10,797 nucleotides of DNA from an uncultured Micrococcus sp. (lineage in GTDB: Bacteria > Actinomycetota > Actinomycetes > Actinomycetales > Micrococcaceae): positions 1 to 10,797 of the forward strand of contig CAMIOJ010000047.1 in NCBI GenBank assembly GCA_946222435.1, in the 5' to 3' direction. Position numbers and translations under genes: made by a program. How positions within the stretch are numbered: position 1 is the stretch's first letter; each line of letters opens with the position of its first letter. Of this stretch, positions 1-6,548 are shown piece by piece. The notes under the pieces are model-generated. The model was not told where the DNA came from. It was given only the letters and a program-made list of their open reading frames with translations, and did no database searches.

Positions 1-353
1 GGTCCTGAGCTAGGAATCAGGCTCTGAGACGGGGACAGGGACACAGACGGAGGCACAGACGGTGCCCGGGAGAGGCGCGGCGGATCATGGCGCGGAGGCA
101 AGGCCATGACAGCCTGCGCCCGGACATACGGGTGCTGAGCGATCCCTGGTGGGTCCTGGTCCCGTGGCCCGGGCAGGCTGCGCGGGTCGGACGATCCGCC
201 GTGCCGCATCCGCACTCTGCACGTGTGGGAGGTCCGTGTCCTGGGCATGCCCCGGCGGACACGGTCGTGTGGCTCCGGCCGGCCGCCAATCTGCATTCAC
301 GGTGCCGGGTGGTCCGCTGACGGACGGAGCACGCCGCACGGGATGACGGTCGA

Positions 354-362
354 CGTGGACAA
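354..362 (-). other. DnaA-box-like 9-mer
   Basis: On the minus strand this reads TTGTCCACG, one mismatch from TTGTCCACA, the GC-rich form of the DnaA box reported in Actinobacteria. Single 9-mers with one mismatch occur by chance; its value lies in three similar 9-mers in the same orientation within 400 bp. Confidence 0.35.
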
Positions 363-532
363 GGAATCGGAGAAGAACGCTGTCGGCTCGCAGGCTGTCA
401 CACCCCTTCCCTGCTGCGGGGCACAGCGGGTGGAGCAGAATCTCCCTCGCGGAGGGGCGGAGGTCTCGGGTGGCAGGTGTCGGTATCGCTGAATTCGAGT
501 CAGTGCTTGCTGGGAGCGGACCCGTGATGGCT

Positions 533-541
533 TGTGGAGAA
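533..541 (-). other. DnaA-box-like 9-mer
   Basis: On the minus strand this reads TTCTCCACA, one mismatch from both TTATCCACA and TTGTCCACA. An identical 9-mer recurs at 719-727. Confidence 0.33.
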
Positions 542-654
542 CACGGGTGCGCAGGGGAACGTACTTGTCGGTGGGTTCGGCGATACTCGCGGGGGTCAGT
601 GCAGGAAGTGTCCTGGTGAGGTACGAGAACAACCGAGTCGACTTGGACAACGTC

Positions 655-674
655 TGATCAGTGACAACTGGTCA
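655..674. repeat. Imperfect 20-bp palindrome
   Basis: TGATCAGT (655-662) and ACTGGTCA (667-674) form an 8-bp inverted repeat with one G-T-type mismatch around a 4-base centre. The 8-mer CTGATCAG (654-661) recurs at 850-857 inside a perfect 10-bp palindrome (849-858). This could be a protein-binding operator; no factor is identified. Confidence 0.35.
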
Positions 675-718
675 TGAGAATACATTCTCGCGGGTGCTCG
701 GGACTCGCCTTGTGCATA

Positions 719-740
719 TGTGGAGAACTTCTGTGGATGA
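719..740 (-). other. Pair of DnaA-box-like 9-mers
   Basis: TTCTCCACA (719-727, minus strand) and TCATCCACA (732-740, minus strand) lie 13 bp apart in the same orientation. Each is one mismatch from TTATCCACA. Close pairing of same-orientation boxes is typical of DnaA-binding regions, but none of these is a perfect box. Confidence 0.4.
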
Positions 741-930
741 AGAGGAGAAGCGGCGGTGGGGGGCGGTGTGAGTGCGATGCCACATGCGTCGTGGAGGGCG
801 TGGAGGTGGGGGTGTGGATCCATAGACCTTGTCGCCTGGAGGCACGTGTCTGATCAGAGGTGCGCCTACGTCCGAGTCGCCCCTGTGTCAGGGTGATGAC
901 TGGTGAGCGGTGCGGGCAGAGATTGAGAGT

Positions 931-1002
931 CGCCAGGCCGGGAGCGCTTCACGTGAAACAGGCCAGAGGATGAAGCGCGGGCTCCACCGCCAGGCCGGGA
1001 GC
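931..1002. repeat. 15-bp direct repeat flanking parS site 1
   Basis: CGCCAGGCCGGGAGC occurs at 931-945 and again at 988-1002, exactly 57 bp apart. The first copy abuts and shares one base with parS site 1. It may reflect a small local duplication. Confidence 0.6.
945..960. promoter_or_regulatory. parS: parS site 1 (ParB binding)
   Basis: CGCTTCACGTGAAACA matches the palindromic parS consensus TGTTTCACGTGAAACA at 14 of 16 positions; both mismatches are in the left arm and the central CACGTG is intact. It overlaps an 8-bp inverted repeat, GCGCTTCA (944-951) with TGAAGCGC (971-978), and lies between two copies of a 15-bp direct repeat. It is the leftmost member of the cluster. Confidence 0.78.
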
Positions 1003-1218
1003 CATGGGCAGGGAGGAGGTGAAGCTGGGCTCTCGGGGTCGAGGAAGGAGCGTCCCGGGGCCGGCCTGAGGGTCCGGAAGGACTGAACCACTCCCCTCGG
1101 CGAGGATGCTGATCACTCCCACATCGACAGCAGGGGGGCACTGAGGATATTCCTGTGCCCTGGAGAGGGCCGTATTCATCCAGAGAGCCACGGCATCCAG
1201 AGGACACCGAGGAGGCCG

Positions 1219-1234
1219 TGTTTCACGTGGAACC
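1219..1234. promoter_or_regulatory. parS: parS site 2 (ParB binding)
   Basis: TGTTTCACGTGGAACC matches TGTTTCACGTGAAACA at 14 of 16. Read on the other strand it is GGTTCCACGTGAAACA, only one mismatch from the degenerate Bacillus-type parS consensus TGTTNCACGTGAAACA. Confidence 0.82.
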
Positions 1235-1374
1235 AGGGCTCGAAGGCCGTTCCTTGGCTGTATTGAGCGGTAGTGATTCGAGGCCGAGAGTCACCTTGGG
1301 TGATGCACCAGAACCTATCAGGCTATCTCGGTGTCTGATGAATCGCGGTCGGTCCTTCCTTGCCAGACTTGTGC

Positions 1375-1402
1375 AAAAAATCAACACATAACGTTGATAA
1401 AA
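1375..1402. other. AT-rich tract with inverted repeat
   Basis: Only 6 of these 28 bases are G or C, an extreme value for this genome. Inside lies ATCAAC (1380-1385), a 7-base spacer, then GTTGAT (1393-1398), a perfect 6-bp inverted repeat. Candidate roles are an easily melted element, a promoter or operator, or a binding site for a nucleoid protein. The sequence alone does not decide between them. Confidence 0.5.
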
Positions 1403-1530
1403 GAGCGAGGTACGAACAGAAGCGCAATGAGGCGACCATAAGGTCATCCATCGCGTGGACCGCATCCGAGCGGTGTCAACCGGTGACAGGGAGGCTTCCG
1501 TTTGAGTCAGCTGGTATGCACCTCACAAGA

Positions 1531-1546
1531 TGTTTCACGTGGAACG
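1531..1546. promoter_or_regulatory. parS: parS site 3 (ParB binding)
   Basis: TGTTTCACGTGGAACG is the same variant as site 2: 14 of 16 against the palindromic consensus, and one mismatch against TGTTNCACGTGAAACA when read in reverse complement. Two sites sharing the internal A-to-G change argues that it is a tolerated variant rather than decay. Confidence 0.83.
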
Positions 1547-1860
1547 GGACTCCTTGAGAGTGTGGAATGCCCGATGGTGCTACGTCATGACGAGCAGGTA
1601 GGGGTCGCTCTGGTGACCACTCCTCTGAGCCACGTCTCGATCGGTGACGGATGCTCTCCGCGCGCCACTGAAGCTTCGCCGAGCGCACCATGCGTATGAC
1701 GGACTCGGCGCAAGATGAAACTGATCGCGGCGGAGAGCGTGAGCCGGGGATTGCACGGAGGAGCCATCTGCGTCAGGGCGGCACTGGTAGAGCGGAGAGG
1801 ACCACAGATGTCACCCCGCTCCTCTCGTCACGCTGCTCCTCTGTGAGCATCTGGGGACGC

Positions 1861-1876
1861 CGTTTCACGTGAAACG
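1861..1876. promoter_or_regulatory. parS: parS site 4 (ParB binding)
   Basis: CGTTTCACGTGAAACG is a perfect 16-bp palindrome that differs from consensus only in the two outermost bases (14 of 16); the inner 14 bp are exact. Confidence 0.9.
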
Positions 1877-2115
1877 GTCCCCCGGCCCCAAGCTTCCGAG
1901 TCGGCGGCGGTTCTCGGTGCGCGCCGGTGCCCGTGACACACGGGAGAGGACGGCTCACCTCGGGATACACAGATGCCTAGAGAGTGATGGTTGACGTAAG
2001 CAGATATGACCTGACGACACCGAATGTCAGGCGGGCAGACACAGGTCATAGCTGTCAGGCCGACACAGCATGAATGCGGCACGGACTCGCGTCCTGGGCG
2101 CCGTCGACTGCGCCC

Positions 2116-2135
2116 CTTGTTTCACGTGAAACAAG
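2116..2135. promoter_or_regulatory. parS: parS site 5, perfect parS within a 20-bp palindrome
   Basis: The 16 bases at 2118-2133 are an exact TGTTTCACGTGAAACA. Two further bases on each side extend the symmetry to a perfect 20-bp palindrome. This is the only exact site and probably the highest-affinity ParB-loading position in the window (the affinity ranking is inference). Confidence 0.96.
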
Positions 2136-2214
2136 AATGCGTGACGGCGACAGGACGGATGTGGAACGTGTCCTTGGCTGGTCGTGTGGCGGCCGGCGTT
2201 GCTTCTACGTGATG

Positions 2215-2230
2215 TTTGGGTGGACCCAAA
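2215..2230. repeat. Small hairpin
   Basis: TTTGGG (2215-2220) pairs with CCCAAA (2225-2230) around TGGA. No adjacent gene and no T-run make a terminator role likely, so its function is unknown. Confidence 0.35.
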
Positions 2231-2361
2231 ACCGTGAGACATGACCAGTCACGCTCAGAAGAATGAAGTAGGTAGGCGAGGCACATGATCGAGCTCTCGC
2301 GAAGGACGGCATAGAGCAGCGCTGACACCGACAGTGGTGACGCTAACACGAACGGACACCG

Positions 2362-2377
2362 CGTTTCACGTGAATCA
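2362..2377. promoter_or_regulatory. parS: parS site 6 (ParB binding)
   Basis: CGTTTCACGTGAATCA matches consensus at 14 of 16. The change inside the right arm (AAC to ATC) may weaken it compared with sites 4, 5 and 8. Confidence 0.78.
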
Positions 2378-2602
2378 CCGGGATGTCGAGGGCGCAGGTG
2401 AGGACGAGGACGTGTAGGTGTCCAGGCTGATGATGCGTGGTTGATCCATCCTTCTGCCTCTGTGTGCGAAGACGCAGGCATGGAGGCAAAACGTTTGGAT
2501 CAGCAGCGTGACGGACGTGCCTGGGCGTCTGGGCACTCAAGCAGACATGCGTTGGGAAGGCGGGGCACCGAAGGTGCGGACACATCACGCCGCCTGGCTT
2601 TC

Positions 2603-2637
2603 GGCTTCGTATCGTTCACTTGGCTTCGTATCGTTCA
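2603..2637. repeat. 16-bp tandem direct repeat, 19-bp period
   Basis: GGCTTCGTATCGTTCA is present exactly at 2603-2618 and 2622-2637, separated by three bases. It lies in the longest gap between parS sites (2378-2880). Confidence 0.75.
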
Positions 2638-2713
2638 AAGGTAGTCCCATGCCCGTCCAGCCTGGTTCTCGCTGACAGGTACAGATGTCGTGTAAGGACT
2701 TTCCCGGCCAGTG

Positions 2714-2757
2714 TATTGAGTTGGTATTGAGATGTGGCTCGTGCCGATACCGGCACC
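2714..2757. repeat. 11-bp-period repeat followed by a short hairpin
   Basis: GTATTGAG occurs at 2714-2721 and 2725-2732, an 11-bp period that puts both copies on the same face of the helix. Directly after it, GTGCCG (2742-2747) pairs with CGGCAC (2752-2757) around ATAC. Nothing identifies a bound factor. Confidence 0.4.
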
Positions 2758-2880
2758 ACTACGAGGGCTCTGCCCTGTTGTCTCCAGTGCTCGCTGTGTT
2801 CAATTGCCGGCGGACGTTTCAGCTGTCGTGGACGTAGACAAGCACGAAGGGACGGTGAGACTCGGACCCGTAGGAGCAGG

Positions 2881-2896
2881 GGTTTCACGTGAAACT
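2881..2896. promoter_or_regulatory. parS: parS site 7 (ParB binding, near parB)
   Basis: GGTTTCACGTGAAACT matches consensus in all inner 14 bases; only the outermost pair differs. It lies about 165 bp before the parB start, with site 8 only 90 bp further on. Confidence 0.9.
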
Positions 2897-2970
2897 TGTG
2901 ACGTCGAACTACGTCGGCCTGGTGGGACCAGGATGACGGTCGAGGCCGCCATGCAGGACGTCGTCACCGG

Positions 2971-2986
2971 CGTTTCACGTGAAACA
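2971..2986. promoter_or_regulatory. parS: parS site 8 (ParB binding, parB promoter region)
   Basis: CGTTTCACGTGAAACA matches consensus at 15 of 16. It ends 74 bp before the parB start codon, so bound or spreading ParB could occlude the parB promoter. That would give autoregulation (inference). A TANNNT -10-like hexamer, TAGACT at 3024-3029, lies downstream, but I could not find a convincing -35 box. Confidence 0.92.
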
Positions 2987-3050
2987 GACGTCCGTTCCGT
3001 AGCACGACAGTGCGGGACGCATCTAGACTGAGCGGGACCGAGTTCGCTTC

Positions 3051-3056
3051 AGGAGG
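3051..3056 (+). promoter_or_regulatory. parB ribosome binding site
   Basis: AGGAGG lies four bases before the GTG at 3061. It decides the start: the earlier in-frame GTG at 3010 has no comparable site and would add 17 residues ahead of the conserved ParB N-terminal tip. Confidence 0.85.
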
Positions 3057-3060
3057 ACGT

Positions 3061-4824
3061 GTGAAGAAGACCCGCCGAGGAGGCCTGGGACGAGGCCTCG
3101 GTGCCCTGATCCAGAGCACCGCAGACACTGAGGAGACCGCTGCATCTCCGTCGCCGACCATGGAGTCGGTTGCGTCCTCGGAGTCTGCGTCGGCTCCTGC
3201 GAAGAGGACCACGACCTCCGGCCGCCGCACGACCTCTGCAGCCGCCGCCGCAGCAGAGTCTGGCTCAGAGGCATCGCCCGAGAAGACGCCTTCCGCGTCG
3301 ACTGCGTCCTCCACGTCCAAGGGCCGAGACACGGGCAGGAAGACCTCATCGTCCGCTCGATCCACGGGTTCTGCGGACACGGCGACGCCGACGGAGAAGA
3401 GCGGAACCGGCACTGCGGGGAAGAAGGTCGCCTCGTCTTCGGCCGGCAAAAGTACGGAGAAGTCTGCATCCCGTGCGAAGACGCCCTCGTCCGGGTTCTC
3501 CGCCGGTGGCAAGCACGCCCCGAAGTCCACCAGCAAGGCATCGTCGTTGGGCTCGAAGACCACCTCCACGAAGCCCACCTCCACCGCCGGAGGTGTGGGG
3601 AAGGCCGAGAACGCCGCCGAGGGTGTCGCCGGCGGCAGGGCCGCCTCCGGGCGTCGAGGACGTCCCGTCGATGTCTTCTTCTCGTCGGACCGCAGCTCCG
3701 AGGATACGGGTGCTGCGGAGGTCGCAGCCACGTCAGCGGAGGGGAAGCGCGAGACGCGGAGCAGCGAGGTATCAGGAGGTGGTCGCGCGGCACGTGCCTC
3801 CTCGGTTCGGCGCGGACGCCCCTCCATGCCGGCAGTCAGCGCTCCCAGCCGTCGGACCGCCGCCGCATCCTCCGGCCCTGAGGCCGAGAACACCGCCCCG
3901 TCAGCGCCAGCGGATGCCACCTCGTCTGCGGACAAGGGCTCCTCCGACCAGGCCGCTCGCGGACCGGAGACCGCAACCCAGGCCGAGGAGACAGGAACGG
4001 TGTCCACGGACATCGCCGTCCTCCGGGAGCTCACGGTCACGGACATCCACCCGAATCCGCGCCAGCCACGCGAGGTCTTCGACGAGGACCACATGGACGA
4101 GCTGGTCACGTCCATCACCGAGGTGGGCATCCTCCAGCCCGTCGTGGTCCGCGAGGTGGACGGCCCCACTCCGTACGAGCTGATCATGGGCGAACGCCGC
4201 TGGCGTGCCACTCAGCTGGCCGGGTTGGAGACCATTCCCGCGATCGTCCGCCAGACCCCGGACGAGGACCTGCTTCGGGACGCTCTGCTCGAGAACCTCC
4301 ACCGATCCCAGTTGAATCCCCTGGAGGAGGCGGCCGCCTATCAGCAGCTGATGGACGACTTCCAGTGCACGCAGGAGGAGCTCTCGCAGCGCATCGGCCG
4401 TTCGCGGCCACAGATCTCCAACACCCTGCGTCTGATGAAGCTTCCGCCGCTGGTGCAGCGCCGCGTCGCGAACAACACCCTCTCCGCCGGCCATGCCCGT
4501 GCCCTGTTGGGACTGACGGACCCGGCGGAGATGGAGCGCCTCGCCCAGCGCATCGTGTCCGAGGGGCTCTCGGTGCGGGCCACGGAGGAGGCCGTCGCAC
4601 TCGCCCAGGGCGTCCGCCAGGCGGCTCCGGCCACGCGCCGTCGGAACGAGCCGACCCGGCATGAGCGCCTGGACTACTTCGCCACCGCGCTCACTTCCCG
4701 CCTGGACACCCAGGTCAAGATCACGCTGGGCAAGCGTAAGGGCAAGATCGCCATCGACTTCGCCTCCGTCGAGGACCTCAACCGGATCATGGAGCTGATC
4801 AACGGGGTCGACGAGCAGCAGTGA
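3061..4824 (+). CDS. parB: Chromosome partitioning protein ParB with long low-complexity N-terminal insert
   Basis: ParB (587 aa) binds parS DNA, loads as a CTP-dependent clamp and organises the origin region for segregation with the ParA ATPase. The GTG start at 3061 follows AGGAGG. Residues 1-18 hold the conserved ParA-contact tip ([13 protein letters not shown]). Residues about 20-318 are low-complexity, rich in Ser, Ala, Thr, Lys, Arg and Gly, and look disordered. The family core begins near L321 ([10 protein letters not shown], 328-337). The CTP-binding GERRWRA motif is at 377-383, the parS-reading helix-turn-helix follows from about 437 ([20 protein letters not shown]), and the C-terminal dimerisation region covers roughly 535-587. 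ParB proteins are commonly about 300-380 aa, so the insert is exceptional. Eight parS sites lie upstream, but parA does not. The identification as ParB is secure; the role of the insert is unknown. Confidence 0.97.
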   Translation: MKKTRRGGLGRGLGALIQSTADTEETAASPSPTMESVASSESASAPAKRTTTSGRRTTSAAAAAAESGSEASPEKTPSASTASSTSKGRDTGRKTSSSARSTGSADTATPTEKSGTGTAGKKVASSSAGKSTEKSASRAKTPSSGFSAGGKHAPKSTSKASSLGSKTTSTKPTSTAGGVGKAENAAEGVAGGRAASGRRGRPVDVFFSSDRSSEDTGAAEVAATSAEGKRETRSSEVSGGGRAARASSVRRGRPSMPAVSAPSRRTAAASSGPEAENTAPSAPADATSSADKGSSDQAARGPETATQAEETGTVSTDIAVLRELTVTDIHPNPRQPREVFDEDHMDELVTSITEVGILQPVVVREVDGPTPYELIMGERRWRATQLAGLETIPAIVRQTPDEDLLRDALLENLHRSQLNPLEEAAAYQQLMDDFQCTQEELSQRIGRSRPQISNTLRLMKLPPLVQRRVANNTLSAGHARALLGLTDPAEMERLAQRIVSEGLSVRATEEAVALAQGVRQAAPATRRRNEPTRHERLDYFATALTSRLDTQVKITLGKRKGKIAIDFASVEDLNRIMELINGVDEQQ

Positions 4825-4903
4825 GCCGACCCGGCCGGGTGACGGGCCGTCGTCGGGGGTGACCTTACGGGTTGCCGCACCCCCACGGCCCCCATCGACT
4901 GAG

Positions 4904-4945
4904 AGGACCGTTCGGAAAGACATTAGTGTCATTCCGAACGGTCCT
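4904..4945. terminator. Long hairpin downstream of parB
   Basis: Bases 4904-4917 and 4932-4945 form a perfect 14-bp stem. Beyond an A-A mismatch, GACA (4919-4922) pairs with TGTC (4927-4930) around a TTAG tetraloop. It lies 80 bases after the parB stop, and TACGTTTTG follows on the plus strand, so it is probably the parB terminator. It may also stop any trxA read-through coming the other way. Confidence 0.85.
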
Positions 4946-4987
4946 TACGTTTTGTCCGCTGACCAGTTTGTTTCCCTGCACGCATGA

Positions 4988-5024
4988 CGAAGGCCGCCTT
5001 CCCAGACAGGGAAGACGGCCTTCG
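4988..5024. terminator. Hairpin downstream of trxA
   Basis: Bases 4988-5003 pair with 5009-5024 in a 16-bp stem with a single C-A mismatch and a five-base loop (AGACA). It starts about 50 bases past the trxA stop on the minus strand and lacks a clear U-run, as many actinobacterial terminators do. Together with the neighbouring hairpin it insulates the convergent parB and trxA transcripts. Confidence 0.85.
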
Positions 5025-5075
5025 CTGACTCAGGTCTGTCAGGGGATACACCCATGACATCCCATCATGGTGGGA

Positions 5076-5399
5076 TCAGCCGAGCAGCTCGGAGAACTCC
5101 TCCACCAGGGCCTGCTTCGGCTTGGCGCCGACGGACTCCTTGACCTTCTGGCCGTCCTTGAACCCCACCACGAGCGGGATCGAGGTGACGCCGAACTGGG
5201 CGGCCGTGGCCGGGGAGTCGTCCACGTTGACCTTGGCGACGACGACCTTGCCCTCATGCTCGGCGGCGATCTCGTCCAGGACCGGGCCCAGCATGCGGCA
5301 CGGACCGCACCACTCGGCCCAGAAGTCCACGAGGACGGGCAGCTCGGAGTCCAGGACCTTCTCCTGGAAGTCGGCGTCGGTGACGTTGATGGTGCTCAT
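5076..5399 (-). CDS. trxA: Thioredoxin
   Basis: This is a cytoplasmic thioredoxin of 107 aa, the usual length. It reduces protein disulfides with electrons passed from NADPH by thioredoxin reductase. The thioredoxin fold is complete: the active site WCGPC is at residues 30-34, the buried Asp at 25 ([11 protein letters not shown]), and the cis-proline at 75 (TSIPLVV). The ATG at 5397-5399 is preferred because AGGAGA (5405-5410) sits just upstream and the protein then begins [11 protein letters not shown], as in relatives; an upstream ATG would add ten residues without support. It lies 57 bases downstream of trxB on the same strand, so trxB-trxA is probably one operon ending at the 4988-5024 hairpin. 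The identification is secure; the family assignment TrxA (versus TrxC naming in mycobacteria) is nomenclature only. Confidence 0.97.
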   Translation of the reverse strand: MSTINVTDADFQEKVLDSELPVLVDFWAEWCGPCRMLGPVLDEIAAEHEGKVVVAKVNVDDSPATAAQFGVTSIPLVVGFKDGQKVKESVGAKPKQALVEEFSELLG

Positions 5400-5456
5400 G
5401 GGTGTCTCCTTACGGATTCTGTCCTCCACAGGGGGCTCGGCCCCTCGGAGGAGTTC

Positions 5457-6458
5457 TCAGGCGGGGTTGGCGTCGGACTCGGGGCCGGCGGGAGCTGCCT
5501 CGTCTACGTCCAGGACGTCGGCGAGATAGTGCTCCACGTCCTGCGCGGCCACGCAGCCGGAACCGGCGGCGGTGATGGCCTGGCGGTAGGTGTGGTCGGT
5601 GACGTCGCCGGCGGCGAAGATGCCCGGGACGCTCGTGCGGGAGGAGGGGTGCTCGATCCGGATGGTGCCGTGCTCGGTGAGCTCCAGCTGCCCCTTCACC
5701 AGGTCGGTGCGCGGATCGTGGCCGATGGCGATGAACAGGCCGGTGGCGGCCAGCTCACGCTGCTCCCCGGACACCGTGTCCTCGACCAGCAGCGAGGAGA
5801 GCTTGTCCTCGCCGCGGATCTCGGCGACCTTCGTGTTCCAGTGGAACTCGATCTTCTCGTTGTCCATGGCGCGCCGGCCCATGATTTTCGAGGCGCGCAG
5901 CTCGTCCTTGCGGACCAGCACGTGGACCTTGGAGGCGAACTTGGTGAGGAACAAGGCCTCCTCCATGGCGGAGTCGCCACCGCCGACGACGGCGATCTCC
6001 TGGTCGCGGAAGAAGAAGCCGTCACACGTGGCGCACCAGCTGACGCCGTGGCCGGACAGGCGGTCCTCGCCCTCCACGCCGAGCTTCCTGTAGGCGGAGC
6101 CGGTGGTGAGGATCACGGCGTGGGCCTCGATCCGGGAGCCGTCGCCGAGGGTGAGGACCTTCGGATTCGACGTCAGGTCGGCCGCGGTGACGTCGTCGAA
6201 GACGATCTCGGTGTCGAAGCGGCGGGCCTGGCCCTCCATGGCGGCCATGAGCTCGGGGCCCATGATGCCCTCGGCGAAGCCCGGGTAGTTCTCCACCTCG
6301 GTGGTGTTCATCAGCTCGCCGCCGGCGGTGACGGCGCCGGCCACGAGCACAGGCTTTAGGTGGGCACGCGCGGTGTAGATGGCGGCGGTGTAGCCGGCGG
6401 GGCCGGAGCCGATGACGGCGACGTTGCGCACCGTGTCGGTCGAAGGGGTATCGGTCAC
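5457..6458 (-). CDS. trxB: Thioredoxin-disulfide reductase
   Basis: This 333-aa FAD enzyme moves electrons from NADPH to thioredoxin in the cytoplasm. The FAD-binding GSGPAG is at residues 17-22. The redox-active CATC is at 142-145 (SWCATCDGFFF). The NADPH-binding GGGDSA is at 159-164, with the basic VRKDELRA segment at 182-189, and the second FAD motif AAGDV is at 282-286. This is the low-molecular-weight bacterial TrxB layout at standard length. The start is GTG (complement of 6456-6458), chosen because GGAGGAA lies just upstream at 6461-6467. A short Asp/Glu/Ala/Pro-rich tail (about 318-333) follows the conserved domain. The gene sits directly before trxA and probably shares its mRNA. A promoter would be expected in the 166-base gap upstream, but I see no convincing one. 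Confidence 0.97.
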   Translation of the reverse strand: MTDTPSTDTVRNVAVIGSGPAGYTAAIYTARAHLKPVLVAGAVTAGGELMNTTEVENYPGFAEGIMGPELMAAMEGQARRFDTEIVFDDVTAADLTSNPKVLTLGDGSRIEAHAVILTTGSAYRKLGVEGEDRLSGHGVSWCATCDGFFFRDQEIAVVGGGDSAMEEALFLTKFASKVHVLVRKDELRASKIMGRRAMDNEKIEFHWNTKVAEIRGEDKLSSLLVEDTVSGEQRELAATGLFIAIGHDPRTDLVKGQLELTEHGTIRIEHPSSRTSVPGIFAAGDVTDHTYRQAITAAGSGCVAAQDVEHYLADVLDVDEAAPAGPESDANPA

Positions 6459-6548
6459 GGTTCCTCCAGGGGTGTCTGTCGGTGCGGGCCGCCCCGCCGG
6501 CCGTCCTGCGGCATGCGAGGCTCACGTGTCTGGTCAACGGGCCCGGCG

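Larger units (their letters stand above)
1..3060. other. Gene-poor 3-kb region carrying the parS cluster
   Basis: No ORF here is longer than about 120 codons, the candidates overlap one another on both strands, and none shows a recognisable motif. In particular there is no ParA deviant Walker A motif (KGGxGKT). Bases 1-330 are GC-rich. Much of the rest is visibly lower in G+C than the genes to the right; 1381-1440, counted by hand, is 45% GC. Eight parS-like sites fall between 945 and 2986, and DnaA-box-like 9-mers fall at 354-740. In most Actinobacteria rsmG-parA-parB are packed tightly, so a 3-kb gap directly before parB is unusual. The best reading is a non-coding centromere-like region. 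A small RNA or a badly decayed gene cannot be excluded by eye. Confidence 0.75.

Noticed and set aside
17..346. Short overlapping ORFs (up to 90 codons) with repeated Pro-Gly-His words
   Set aside because: They occur on both strands at once, show no recognised domain and come from GC-rich repeated DNA words. The left edge could in principle hold the end of a neighbouring gene, but nothing supports it.
486..502. Possible tRNA T-arm (attcgag loop between CTGA and TCAG)
   Set aside because: The loop is out of register with the TTCRA consensus and no acceptor, D or anticodon arm can be built around it.
1015..1071. Ribosome-binding-like GGAGGAG followed by GTG
   Set aside because: The frame stops after about 16 codons and has no recognisable product.
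3785..3800. CACGTG core inside parB
   Set aside because: The arms do not match parS; only the six-base core is shared. The same applies to CACGTG-like words within trxB and murJ.
2964..4211. 415-codon minus-strand ORF opposite the parB insert
   Set aside because: It lies fully antisense to the biased Ser/Ala/Thr codons of ParB, has no recognisable domain, and the plus-strand frame has the ribosome binding site and conserved ParB ends. It is a shadow of high-GC coding.
5067..6359. 430-codon plus-strand ORF opposite trxA and trxB
   Set aside because: It is antisense to two fully conserved enzymes with intact active sites, and its translation is His/Gly/Val/Asp-rich with no motif.
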